A stretch of 39,844 nt of DNA from Campylobacteraceae bacterium. GTDB taxonomy: Bacteria > Campylobacterota > Campylobacteria > Campylobacterales > Sulfurovaceae. The position numbers were made by a program, and so were the translations under genes. Of the stretch, positions 8,216 through 15,862 are shown one piece after another. Location of the stretch: assembly GCA_027022775.1 (NCBI GenBank), contig JALVXO010000126.1, forward strand, positions 1-39,844, in the 5' to 3' direction. The notes below the pieces were generated by a model. That model worked only from the letters and a program-made list of their open reading frames with translations. It had not been told where the DNA came from and searched no databases. Position 1 is the first letter of the stretch, and each line of letters opens with the position of its first letter.

Positions 8216-9031
8216 TCAACTGTTAATAATTTTTACAATCTTGGCATTAACCAGCAGTGTCGGATGGTAATTAATGCTTTTTTTTGCCTCTGCTTCACTT
8301 TCGTAAGGTCCCACCAAAACTTTATACAGCCCGCCGCTGCTGTTTGTTACAACATGCATTCCGCTTAATTGCAGCTTCATAATTTCTTCACTTGGATAGT
8401 TTTTGTAAATTCCTACCAAAAGGTAATATTTACCTTTGTTTTTAACCGGTTTATAACTGTTTTGAGAAACCGGCACTGATACTTTTGGCTCATATTTCGT
8501 ATTATATGCCGGTGTAATAGGTTTAGGTTTGAATTTTTGTGCATTGTAAAAATTGTAATATCTTCTTGCACCCATATAGTGGCGCTTGTAATACGGCTTA
8601 TCCAAAGAGCTTATTATAACTCTTTTTTTAGCGCTGCTTGCATGTTCAAATTTTCCGTCTCCTATATAAATGCCAACATGGTTTGCCCTGTATCCATTGC
8701 CAAAAAATACCAAATCACCTTTTTGCAGCTGGTCTCTGGGAACCGGTATACCGTTTCTAAACTGTGCATCTGCAACACGCGGAATCTCTATACCCATAGA
8801 ACCGAAATTGTAATATGTAAGCCCGGAACAGTCATAGCAGTAAGGACCCTCTTCTGCCCATACATATTTTCTGCCAAGCGCTTCACGGTTTAACCTGTCT
8901 AAAGCACTTAGAGAAGGTTTAAACCGGACTTTTGGCTTATGTATTGTATAGTCGTACCCCGATGTTGAACAGCCGCTAATAATAAAAAGCAAAAAAGCTA
9001 AAATCGCATATCTAATCTTTAAGTATATCAT
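8216..9031 (-). CDS. NlpC/P60 peptidoglycan hydrolase lipoprotein with SPOR domain
   Basis: Predicted D,L-endopeptidase that trims peptidoglycan from the periplasmic side. The lipobox LFIISGC puts the lipidated cysteine at residue 21. The NlpC/P60 domain (about 45-155) has the catalytic Cys in YDCSG (C68), His in RANHVGIYIG (H118) and a third polar residue in FEHAS (H130). After a proline/lysine linker (about 165-190), residues 195-271 look like a SPOR domain (YYLLVGIYKNYPSEE, then LYKVLVGPYESEAEA), which would dock it on denuded glycan at the division septum. Its start overlaps the preceding 61-codon gene by 20 bases, pointing to co-translation. Confidence 0.92.
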   Translation of the reverse strand: MIYLKIRYAILAFLLFIISGCSTSGYDYTIHKPKVRFKPSLSALDRLNREALGRKYVWAEEGPYCYDCSGLTYYNFGSMGIEIPRVADAQFRNGIPVPRDQLQKGDLVFFGNGYRANHVGIYIGDGKFEHASSAKKRVIISSLDKPYYKRHYMGARRYYNFYNAQKFKPKPITPAYNTKYEPKVSVPVSQNSYKPVKNKGKYYLLVGIYKNYPSEEIMKLQLSGMHVVTNSSGGLYKVLVGPYESEAEAKKSINYHPTLLVNAKIVKIINS

Positions 9032-9197
9032 TTATCCTCTTTGTATCTTTATCTTCATTTGGGTCTTTTAAAGGCTTTTTCATTTCACGCACAAGTGACC
9101 ATATCAGCGTAACTGCTATAAGAACTATTGCAATATGCAAAATATAATTGCTAGGATCAAAAAGCATATTGGTTTCTAAATGCTCGCTTACTCCCAT
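9012..9197 (-). CDS. small single-pass membrane protein (61 aa), function unknown
   Basis: Not recognised as a named family. A short N-terminal stretch is followed by one hydrophobic helix (about residues 18-36, YILHIAIVLIAVTLIWSLV) and a charged tail rich in Lys, Asp and Glu. An AAAGG-type ribosome-binding site sits about eight bases before the ATG. It is wedged between queA (11 bases away) and the NlpC/SPOR gene, which it overlaps by 20 bases, and both flanks are on the same strand. That spacing argues that it is a real gene. It may be a partner of the neighbouring envelope genes, but nothing in the sequence proves it. Confidence 0.65.
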   Translation of the reverse strand: MGVSEHLETNMLFDPSNYILHIAIVLIAVTLIWSLVREMKKPLKDPNEDKDTKRINDILKD

Positions 9198-9207
9198 TTT
9201 ATTACCT

Positions 9208-10233
9208 TTAAATTATTAACATCGCATCGCCGTAACTGTAAAACCTGTATCTTTTTTTAATTGCCTCATTATACAATTTTAAAGTTTTATCTCTGCCTAA
9301 AAAGGCGCTGACAAGCATAATTAATGTGCTTTTTGGCAAATGAAAATTGGTCAGCAGATGATTAACCCGAACCGGCTTGTTGTGAGGGTGCAAAAAGAGG
9401 TCGCACTCTCCGCTTAAACGCTTTGTGCGGGCGTAAAACTCTACTGTTCTGGTAACTGTTGTGCCAACAGCTAAAATTTTTTGCGGGCTCTCTATTATTT
9501 TTGCCGCATCTTTTGGTATATTATAATATTCTGAATGCATCTGGTGCTTTAAAATCTCTTTTGCATCAACCGGTTTAAAAGTCCCCGCACCCACATGCAG
9601 TGTCAAAGTGCAGGTTTCATACTCTTTTTTCATCTTTTCTAAAAGTTCGGGAGTAAAATGCAAAGATGCCGTAGGCGCTGCAACAGAACCGCTCTTTTTG
9701 GCAAAAAGGGTCTGGTAATCAATCTCATCCTCTTTTTTATCTTCTCGGTTCATATAAGGCGGCAGCGGAATGTGCCCGATTTTTTCTAAAATTTCGATAA
9801 GTTCATCAAAATCTATCTGTCTGTTTTTAAAAAAAAACTCCGCAATACGGCTGCCGTCTTCATTTAAAGCAACAACTTTAGCTGTTAAATTCATATCAAA
9901 CTCAATCTGAGTCTGCTCTTTTACACGCCCCTTTATCATAACTATAAAGCGTTTATCGGGCAGGGGTTTTACAACCAGCATCTCAATTTTGCCGCCGCTG
10001 CTCTTTTTGCCAAAAATCCGCGCTTTTATAACTTTTGTATCGTTTAAAAAAATAGCGCACTCTTTTGGAATAAAGTTTAAAATCTCCCTAAAAACCGTAT
10101 GGGTTACGGTATCGGTTTTTCTATTGTAAACCAAAAGCCTGGCGCTGTCAGCTGGACGCGCCGGCGAAGTTGCTATAAGCTCTTTTGGCAAATTATAATC
10201 GTAAGAGTCGGTTAAAAGGTCTAGACTATTCAT
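9208..10233 (-). CDS. queA: S-adenosylmethionine:tRNA ribosyltransferase-isomerase
   Basis: Transfers and isomerises the ribosyl group of SAM onto preQ1-modified tRNA to give epoxyqueuosine, late in queuosine biosynthesis. The 341 residues carry the family landmarks: YDYNLPKELIATSPARPAD at the N-terminus, FLNDTKVIKARIFGKK, ASLHFTPELLE, LHVGAGTFKPV and the C-terminal LLTNFHLPKSTLIMLVSAF. Length is typical. It overlaps tatC by 8 bases, so tatB-tatC-queA form one transcription unit, an order also common in related genomes. No other queuosine gene is in the window. Confidence 0.96.
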   Translation of the reverse strand: MNSLDLLTDSYDYNLPKELIATSPARPADSARLLVYNRKTDTVTHTVFREILNFIPKECAIFLNDTKVIKARIFGKKSSGGKIEMLVVKPLPDKRFIVMIKGRVKEQTQIEFDMNLTAKVVALNEDGSRIAEFFFKNRQIDFDELIEILEKIGHIPLPPYMNREDKKEDEIDYQTLFAKKSGSVAAPTASLHFTPELLEKMKKEYETCTLTLHVGAGTFKPVDAKEILKHQMHSEYYNIPKDAAKIIESPQKILAVGTTVTRTVEFYARTKRLSGECDLFLHPHNKPVRVNHLLTNFHLPKSTLIMLVSAFLGRDKTLKLYNEAIKKRYRFYSYGDAMLII

Positions 10234-11233
10234 TTTTCAGCAGCTTTTGCTCTTCTTTTGGTTTATCTTCCTTCTCTTTAGGCTCATAAGGGTTTACAAT
10301 TTTTGCAACTAAAATAGAAGCGCCGTAAAGCAAAATAAGCGGCGCAGCCATAAGCATTTGTGTTAATACATCAGGCGGCGTTAAAAGCGCAGCAACTATA
10401 AAAATAATTACTATCGCATACCTAAAGAAATCCAGCAGCGTTTTTTCGGTAATTAACCTGATTGATGCCAGGAAATAGACAATCATAGGCAGCTCGAATG
10501 CTATTCCAAAGCCAAACAGGATTTTTGCAAAAAAGCCGATATAATCTTCTATATTAATTAATGGCGTATAAAGAAAAGCTCCAAAAGTAATTAAAAATTG
10601 GAATCCAAACGGTGTAACAACATAGTAAGCAAAAAGAACACCCACAATAAACATTACCGTAACACCGATTAAAAACGGCAACGCCATCTTTTTTTCATTC
10701 TCATAAAGCCCTGGAGCTACAAAAAGCCACCCTTGCCAAAGAATTATAGGAAGGGCAAAGAAAATAGCTGCATAGAGCGAAACCTTAAGCGCAACCATAA
10801 AAACCCCGCCTATCTGGTTGGTTGTAACACTCCCCCAGCCGACCGCGCCGCCGGCGCTATTTAACTTTAATGCCTGCTTTTGTATCTCTTGAGCCAGGCT
10901 TATTACAGACTTGGCAAGCGTTTTTTCTGTCTGGGTGGAGCTGTTATTTTCTAAAATTTTATTCGCATTTGCTATTGCAATCTCTGCCAGGGATCTGTTT
11001 GCCTCAACAGTTGTAAAATTCGCATCTTTATTTACAATATTCCATTTGCCCTCTTTTGTCTTTTGAACCTTTTTATTAACCTGAGTCAATGCGCTCTCTA
11101 AAGGCGAAGTAACCCAGTCTAAAATCGGTTTATAAAAAATAAAAGAGATTACAAAACCGGCAACAAGAGCCAGCACCGAAATAAACAGTCTTGTTCTTAA
11201 CTCAGCCAAATGGGGTTTAATATCCTCAAACAC
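10226..11233 (-). CDS. tatC: Sec-independent translocase TatC with enlarged first periplasmic loop
   Basis: Core receptor of the twin-arginine translocase; binds RR signal peptides together with TatB. Family features: HLAELRTRLF at residues 8-17, TM1 at about 17-36, and IILWQGWLFVAPGLYENEKK at about 163-182, matching the conserved cytoplasmic-face segment. Later membrane helices follow, then a charged tail (EPKEKEDKPKEEQ). At 335 residues it is long; E. coli TatC has 258. The extra sequence is chiefly residues 50-135, between TM1 and TM2, which should face the periplasm. That stretch is helix-prone (SLAEIAIANANKI, then LAKSVISLAQEIQKQAL). It is preceded by tatB with a 3-base gap. Confidence 0.94.
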   Translation of the reverse strand: MFEDIKPHLAELRTRLFISVLALVAGFVISFIFYKPILDWVTSPLESALTQVNKKVQKTKEGKWNIVNKDANFTTVEANRSLAEIAIANANKILENNSSTQTEKTLAKSVISLAQEIQKQALKLNSAGGAVGWGSVTTNQIGGVFMVALKVSLYAAIFFALPIILWQGWLFVAPGLYENEKKMALPFLIGVTVMFIVGVLFAYYVVTPFGFQFLITFGAFLYTPLINIEDYIGFFAKILFGFGIAFELPMIVYFLASIRLITEKTLLDFFRYAIVIIFIVAALLTPPDVLTQMLMAAPLILLYGASILVAKIVNPYEPKEKEDKPKEEQKLLKNE

Positions 11234-11236
11234 ATG

Positions 11237-11782
11237 CTATCCTTGAGATTTTAAATGTTTAAACTGCAATGTCTGGGGCTCTTCTTGGCTATCCTCTTGA
11301 GAGGACTCTTCATTTTGGGCTTTAAGTTTCTCTATCTGCTCTTCATGATTGCTTTTTGCATAAGGATCCGGAGCTTTTGCCGGCTTTTTTTTAGGTTTAT
11401 CTCTTTCTAACTCTTCAAACTCTTTTTCCGCCTCTTCAAGTTCATCCCAAAGGTCAATATCGTCATTTATATCTTTTGGCTCAAAACTCTCTAGCGCAGC
11501 CGCTTTTTTTATTTCGTTTACCTCTTTGTTTGCAACATTTTTAAAAGCGCTTAAATCCTCTTTTGCCTTCTCTATTTCGCGGCGGTAAGCAAGCGCTTCC
11601 TGGCGGAGCTCTTCTATATTGAGCTCTTGCTGAATTGTGCTTTTTGTATCTTCAAAAGCGCGCTTTATCTTCCCAAAAGTCCTGGCTATCTGGCGCATTG
11701 TATCAGGCAGCTTATCCGGCCCGATAAAAAGCAGAGCAACAATGGCTATTAAAATTATCTCGGTAAATCCAAGCCCAAACAT
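11237..11782 (-). CDS. tatB: Sec-independent translocase TatB
   Basis: Single-span inner-membrane protein that forms the TatBC signal-peptide receptor. The N-terminal helix (MFGLGFTEIILIAIVALLF) is followed by the hinge GPDKLPD and an amphipathic helix (MRQIARTFGKIKRAFEDTK), the classic TatB arrangement. The remainder (about 45-181) is strongly charged, helix-rich and then Glu/Lys/Pro-rich, as in other TatB tails. TatB rather than TatA is indicated by the Glu at residue 8, the length of 181 residues and the position directly before tatC. No tatA is seen in this window. Confidence 0.93.
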   Translation of the reverse strand: MFGLGFTEIILIAIVALLFIGPDKLPDTMRQIARTFGKIKRAFEDTKSTIQQELNIEELRQEALAYRREIEKAKEDLSAFKNVANKEVNEIKKAAALESFEPKDINDDIDLWDELEEAEKEFEELERDKPKKKPAKAPDPYAKSNHEEQIEKLKAQNEESSQEDSQEEPQTLQFKHLKSQG

Positions 11783-11836
11783 CTATATCCCTGAAATTTT
11801 TGTTTTATTGTATCCAATTATGGCTAAAATACAGAA

Positions 11837-12886
11837 CTACCCCATAATAAACAGCGCCAGTTCGTCGCTTAAAAAGTATTCTTTATTGTAAAATGTGCCG
11901 TTTTTACAGAGGAGTTTCCCCTCTTTTTCTAAAAGCCGGGCGTTTTGGAGCATTTTTGGGGTTAATATCTCTTTTTTTACTCCCACGCTTGAGCGCAAGC
12001 CTAAAAATATCTTTTCTGTCAAAAGCTCATTTGGGGTTAATTTTTCTGTTTTGGCAAAAAGCGGCTCTTTAATATATTTTTGGATATTTGTATGCGGGTA
12101 GTATCTAAAGCTATCTATAAAGCCGACAGCCCCGGCGCCAATTCCAAGATAATTTTTATGCTGCCAGTATCCTAAATTGTGACGGCTTTTATATCTGCCG
12201 TAGTTTGAAACTTCGTACTGTTTTAATCCGATAGCTTCGACACTCTCCCTAAAAAAGTATCCAAACTCTTCACTCTCTTTTTTAACATTTGGAGTTTGGC
12301 TAAAAAGTGTTCCGCGCTCAATTGTTAATTCATAAGCCGAGAGGTGGTTTACAGGCAAAACAGAGGCTGTTTTTACATCTTTAAGCAGCAGATCCTTGCT
12401 GTCAAGGTAAAAGTCGTAAATTATATCTATAGATATATTTTTTATTCCGGTTTTTTCAGCATTTTCTACAGCTTTTACCGCCTCTTTGGCAGTGTGCGCG
12501 CGGTTTAGCGCTTTTAACTTTTTATCATTGAAACTCTGCACCCCAAAACTTATTCTGTTTACCCCTAACGTTTTCATATCTTGAAGCCACTCAAAAGAGG
12601 CAGAGTTTGGATTGGCTTCGGCGGTAATTTCGGCATTTTTTTCAAGATAAGGCAAAAAGGTTTTAAAAATCTCTTCGTAAAACTTCGGTTTTACACACGA
12701 AGGAGTCCCGCCGCCAATGAAAACTGTTTCAATTTTTTTCACATTAAAACGCTTTAAATCCCACAGCAGCTGTCTTTTTAATGCATTCATATAATTTGGA
12801 ATTTCATCATGAAAATTTATAAATGAATTAAAAGAACAGTAGTAGCACTTAGAGTCACAAAATGGAATATGTATATATAAAAGCAT
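11837..12886 (-). CDS. hemW: HemW/HemN-like radical SAM protein
   Basis: Radical SAM enzyme whose C-x3-C-x2-C cluster motif lies in the first 20 residues (HIPFCDSKCYYCSF). FIGGGTPS (about residues 57-64), ITAEANPNS and VNRISFGVQSF are typical of the coproporphyrinogen-oxidase-like family. The 349-residue length and the missing longer N-terminal extension favour HemW, a heme chaperone, over true HemN. HemW assignments by sequence are inherently less certain than the family. A TAATAT-like -10 and AAGG lie upstream on the minus strand. The tatB gene follows 54 bases downstream. Confidence 0.82.
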   Translation of the reverse strand: MLLYIHIPFCDSKCYYCSFNSFINFHDEIPNYMNALKRQLLWDLKRFNVKKIETVFIGGGTPSCVKPKFYEEIFKTFLPYLEKNAEITAEANPNSASFEWLQDMKTLGVNRISFGVQSFNDKKLKALNRAHTAKEAVKAVENAEKTGIKNISIDIIYDFYLDSKDLLLKDVKTASVLPVNHLSAYELTIERGTLFSQTPNVKKESEEFGYFFRESVEAIGLKQYEVSNYGRYKSRHNLGYWQHKNYLGIGAGAVGFIDSFRYYPHTNIQKYIKEPLFAKTEKLTPNELLTEKIFLGLRSSVGVKKEILTPKMLQNARLLEKEGKLLCKNGTFYNKEYFLSDELALFIMG

Positions 12887-12963
12887 TTCAAACCTTAATA
12901 AATTTGCCCTAAATATTAAAATTTTTGCTAAAATGTCAAAGAATTATCTAATAGCTTTTTAGA

Positions 12964-12969
12964 TAAAAT
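12964..12969 (+). promoter_or_regulatory. -10 box for the nudH-lysC-hobA-holB-folP operon
   Basis: TAAAAT within AGATAAAATT, 41 bases before the nudH ATG. AGGGG at 12999-13003 is the ribosome-binding site. It lies in the divergent spacer with the hemW-like gene. Confidence 0.45.
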
Positions 12970-13009
12970 TCTAACAGGTTTTTATTAATGTATTTATTAG
13001 GGGTAAACT

Positions 13010-13486
13010 ATGAGTAAAAATAGTAGTGAGTATCGCCCCAATGTTGCAGCAATTGTTTTGTCGCCAGATTTTGAAAACGACAGAAAGTTTTTTTTAGCAA
13101 AAAGAAAAGGAATAAGAAGAGCCTGGCAGTTTCCGCAAGGTGGGATTAATGAAGGCGAAAGCCCTCAAGAAGCGCTTTTAAGAGAGTTAAAAGAAGAAAT
13201 CGGCACAAATGATGTTGAAATTTTAGCTGAATTCCCAGAATGGATAAGTTACGATTTTCCAAACAGTAAAAGCGATAAAAAATATCCATACAAAGGGCAA
13301 AACCAGAAATATTTTTTGGTTAGGCTGAAAAAAGAGGCAATAATTAATTTAAATTATGAAAATGCGCCGGAGTTTGAAGATTTTATCTTTGTAACAGAAA
13401 CCGAACTCTTTAAAAAAGCTCTTTATATGAAACGGAGAGCCTACAAAAGGGTTATTGAGTACTTCAAAAAGAAAGGTTTTATTTAA
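13010..13486 (+). CDS. nudH: RNA pyrophosphohydrolase (Nudix)
   Basis: Removes pyrophosphate from 5'-triphosphate mRNA ends, opening transcripts to decay; also described for dinucleoside polyphosphates (synonym rppH). The 158-residue protein begins YRPNVAAIVLSP and carries the Nudix box from GGINEGES through RELKEEIG (about residues 44-65). The residue pattern KYPYKGQNQKYFLV matches RppH-type enzymes. It starts the conserved Campylobacterota cluster with lysC and hobA. Its stop codon overlaps the lysC start by one base. Confidence 0.93.
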   Translation: MSKNSSEYRPNVAAIVLSPDFENDRKFFLAKRKGIRRAWQFPQGGINEGESPQEALLRELKEEIGTNDVEILAEFPEWISYDFPNSKSDKKYPYKGQNQKYFLVRLKKEAIINLNYENAPEFEDFIFVTETELFKKALYMKRRAYKRVIEYFKKKGFI

Positions 13487-14691
13487 TGCTTGTTGTTCAA
13501 AAATATGGCGGAACCAGTGTCGGCTCTTTAGAGCGTATTGAAAATGTGGCAAAAAGAGTTGCTAAAGCAAGGGACGAAGGAAAAGATTTAGTTATTGTTG
13601 TCTCTGCAATGAGCGGCGAGACAAACAAGTTAATTGAGTATGCGCACCATTTTTCTAAAACGCCGAGCAAAAGAGAGATGGATATGCTTTTAAGCTCAGG
13701 CGAGCGTGTAACGGCGGCACTGCTGGCAATTGCTTTAAACGAAATGGGGTATAAAACCATTGCACTTACCGGAAGACAGGCGGGAATTAAAACAGACAAT
13801 GCCCACACTTATGCCAGAATTGAATCTATTAACACCCAAAGACTCCGCAACGAAATAAATGACGGCAATATTGTTATTGTTGCAGGTTTTCAGGGTATTA
13901 ACAATGACGGCGAAGTAACAACCCTGGGGCGCGGCGGAAGCGATTTGAGCGCAGTTGCGCTTGCAGGTGCGCTAAATGCCGATGCGTGCGAAATTTACAG
14001 CGATGTGGACGGAATTTATACAACAGACCCAAGAATTGAGCCAAAAGCTAAAAAGCTTGATTTTATCTCTTATGATGAGATGCTGGAACTCTCAAGCCTG
14101 GGGGCAAAAGTGCTGCAGAACCGCTCCGTGGAACTTGCAAAAAAAATGGGTGTAAAAATTATTGCAAAAAGCAGTTTCAGCGACGGCGATGGAACAGTAA
14201 TAGCAGATAAAGGAGAAAATATGGAAGAGGTTTTAGTAAGCGGTGTGGCACTGGATAAAAACCAGGCTAGAGTATCTTTAAGAGATGTTAAAGACCGCCC
14301 GGGAATTGCGGCAGAAATTTTTAACAAACTGGCGGATGAAAATATAAATATAGATATGATTATCCAAAACGCCAGCGAAAACGGCACAACAAACCTGGGC
14401 TTTACAGTGCCTCAGAGCGAACTTGAGAGAGCCAAAAAAGTTATGGACAGCTTTAAAGAGGAGTTTGGCTCAAGCGATTACGATGAAAATGTGGCAAAAG
14501 TTTCAATTGTAGGCGTAGGGATGAAAAGCCACAGCGGAGTTGCCGCAAAAGCGTTTGAAGCACTTGCAAAAAACAATATAAATATAGAGATGATCTCTAC
14601 AAGCGAAATTAAGGTTTCTATGATTATAGATGAAAAGTTTGGAGAACTGGCTGTAAGGGTTTTGCACGAAGCGTTCGGATTGGGTGAGTAA
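13486..14691 (+). CDS. lysC: aspartate kinase
   Basis: Phosphorylates aspartate, the entry to lysine, diaminopimelate, threonine and methionine synthesis. The 401-residue protein begins VVQKYGGTSVGS, the kinase signature, and carries TLGRGGSDLSAVALA near residue 148. Two ACT domains (about 260-400; PGIAAEIFNKLADENINIDMI and SGVAAKAFEALAKNNINIEMI) indicate allosteric control, usually by lysine and/or threonine. Monofunctional; no homoserine dehydrogenase domain is attached. It is coupled to nudH upstream and hobA downstream by one-base overlaps. Confidence 0.96.
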   Translation: MLVVQKYGGTSVGSLERIENVAKRVAKARDEGKDLVIVVSAMSGETNKLIEYAHHFSKTPSKREMDMLLSSGERVTAALLAIALNEMGYKTIALTGRQAGIKTDNAHTYARIESINTQRLRNEINDGNIVIVAGFQGINNDGEVTTLGRGGSDLSAVALAGALNADACEIYSDVDGIYTTDPRIEPKAKKLDFISYDEMLELSSLGAKVLQNRSVELAKKMGVKIIAKSSFSDGDGTVIADKGENMEEVLVSGVALDKNQARVSLRDVKDRPGIAAEIFNKLADENINIDMIIQNASENGTTNLGFTVPQSELERAKKVMDSFKEEFGSSDYDENVAKVSIVGVGMKSHSGVAAKAFEALAKNNINIEMISTSEIKVSMIIDEKFGELAVRVLHEAFGLGE

Positions 14692-15230
14692 TGGATTTTA
14701 AAGATTGGACTCTAAAAGCGATAAGGGATGAGGGCTCATGTTTTAGCTGGATGGAAGAGCTCCGTTTTAACTGGATACCGCAGGTTCAGAGTGCAATTAA
14801 GAAAATTTTAGACGGTTACAGTGTAATTATAGTAACAGACAGAGAATTTAAATGGTTTAGCGACTATATATTAGACAGAATAAACAGGCTCGATAAAAAC
14901 AGGCCCTTTATTCCGATATACAATATAGACGGTATCTTCCCGGCTGCTTACAACCTTCAGGATGCCAACGAGCTTGATTTTCTTTATGATATGCTCGATA
15001 TCTCTTTTGTAAACGGTTACCTTTTTTGGTATATCGGGCGCGGAGAACATAAACATTATGAATATATTGAACAGGATAAAAGCAGCCTTATATGGCGGCT
15101 TAACAGAGAGATTGAGGGGCTTTTTAGTTTAAACGGAAACGACCCGCTGATAGATATTAAACTTATTCAAGCCTTCAGGCTTTTTGATGCCGCTTTAGAT
15201 GCAGCGCTGATTGGAGAGACAGAGCTTTGA
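14691..15230 (+). CDS. hobA: DnaA-binding replication-initiation factor HobA
   Basis: In Helicobacter, HobA is a tetrameric protein that binds DnaA domain I and promotes orisome assembly at oriC, a functional analogue of DiaA. This 179-residue product matches in length and layout: an N-terminal DWTLKAIRDEG helix, SVIIVTDREFKWFSDYIL, a YLFWYIGRGEH strand (compare MFWHVGKIE in H. pylori HobA as I remember it) and a C-terminal helix LIDIKLIQAFRLFDAALDAAL. The position between lysC and holB, then folP, is the conserved location of hobA. I base the call on context plus these remembered similarities, not on a search. Confidence 0.88.
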   Translation: MDFKDWTLKAIRDEGSCFSWMEELRFNWIPQVQSAIKKILDGYSVIIVTDREFKWFSDYILDRINRLDKNRPFIPIYNIDGIFPAAYNLQDANELDFLYDMLDISFVNGYLFWYIGRGEHKHYEYIEQDKSSLIWRLNREIEGLFSLNGNDPLIDIKLIQAFRLFDAALDAALIGETEL

Positions 15231-15862
15231 AAATAGAGCCCGTAAGCCAGGTTTTAATTACCGATGATTTTGAAGGCGCTATAGAGATGCTAAAAGAGGC
15301 AGCGCCAAAAGATAGCGCTTTTGAGCTTTTTATAAAAGAAGAAGAGAATTTTAAAGTTAGCGATGCAAACGAAGTTATTGCAAAAGCTTACCTGGCTTCG
15401 CAAAACAAAATCTATCTCTGCCTTGCAACAAAACAGTTTAGCGATGTTGTGCAAAACAGGCTTTTAAAAATAATTGAAGAGCCGCCAAAAAATAAAGAGT
15501 TTATTTTAATCACCCCTTCTAAATCTTCACTTCTTCCGACAATTAAATCTAGGCTTCCGGTAAATGTGCTGAAAAATGAAACAGAAACCGCAGATTTTGG
15601 GCTTGATTTTAACAATTTAACCCTTGAAGCGGTTTACAATTTTATACAAGAGAATAAGAGGCTAAAGCCCAAAGAGGCGACATATTTAATTGAGCAGATT
15701 GCCAAAGAGGCAATTTTTAGCGGAGCTTTTGATTTGGACGATTCTGCGCTGGATATGTTTAAAAATGCCAGAAAAGCGCTGGATGTGGGCTCTCCGGCAG
15801 ATTTTACATTAACTGCTGTTTTGCTTAAACTTTTAGCTAAGAAAAGAAAGGCAAAAAGATGA
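15227..15862 (+). CDS. holB: DNA polymerase III delta' subunit (short form)
   Basis: Clamp-loader subunit delta', shortened as is usual in this phylum (211 residues against about 334 in E. coli). The recognisable core is LCLATKQFSDVVQNRLLKII, then EEPPKNKEFILITPS and LLPTIKSRLPV, equivalent to the sensor and arginine-finger region of HolB/DnaX folds. No Walker A is visible, and delta' does not need one. It overlaps hobA by 4 bases and folP by 4 bases. The neighbourhood pairs a replication initiator (HobA) with a replisome part. Confidence 0.87.
   Translation: MKIEPVSQVLITDDFEGAIEMLKEAAPKDSAFELFIKEEENFKVSDANEVIAKAYLASQNKIYLCLATKQFSDVVQNRLLKIIEEPPKNKEFILITPSKSSLLPTIKSRLPVNVLKNETETADFGLDFNNLTLEAVYNFIQENKRLKPKEATYLIEQIAKEAIFSGAFDLDDSALDMFKNARKALDVGSPADFTLTAVLLKLLAKKRKAKR

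Noticed and set aside
10226..11233. Fusion or frameshift as the cause of the long TatC
   Set aside because: The frame is uninterrupted, both flanking membrane segments keep TatC motifs, and the overlaps with tatB and queA sites are normal, so it is an in-frame insertion.
11837..12886. True oxygen-independent coproporphyrinogen oxidase (HemN)
   Set aside because: The protein lacks the longer N-terminal region of HemN and has the length typical of HemW; only the family-level call is firm.
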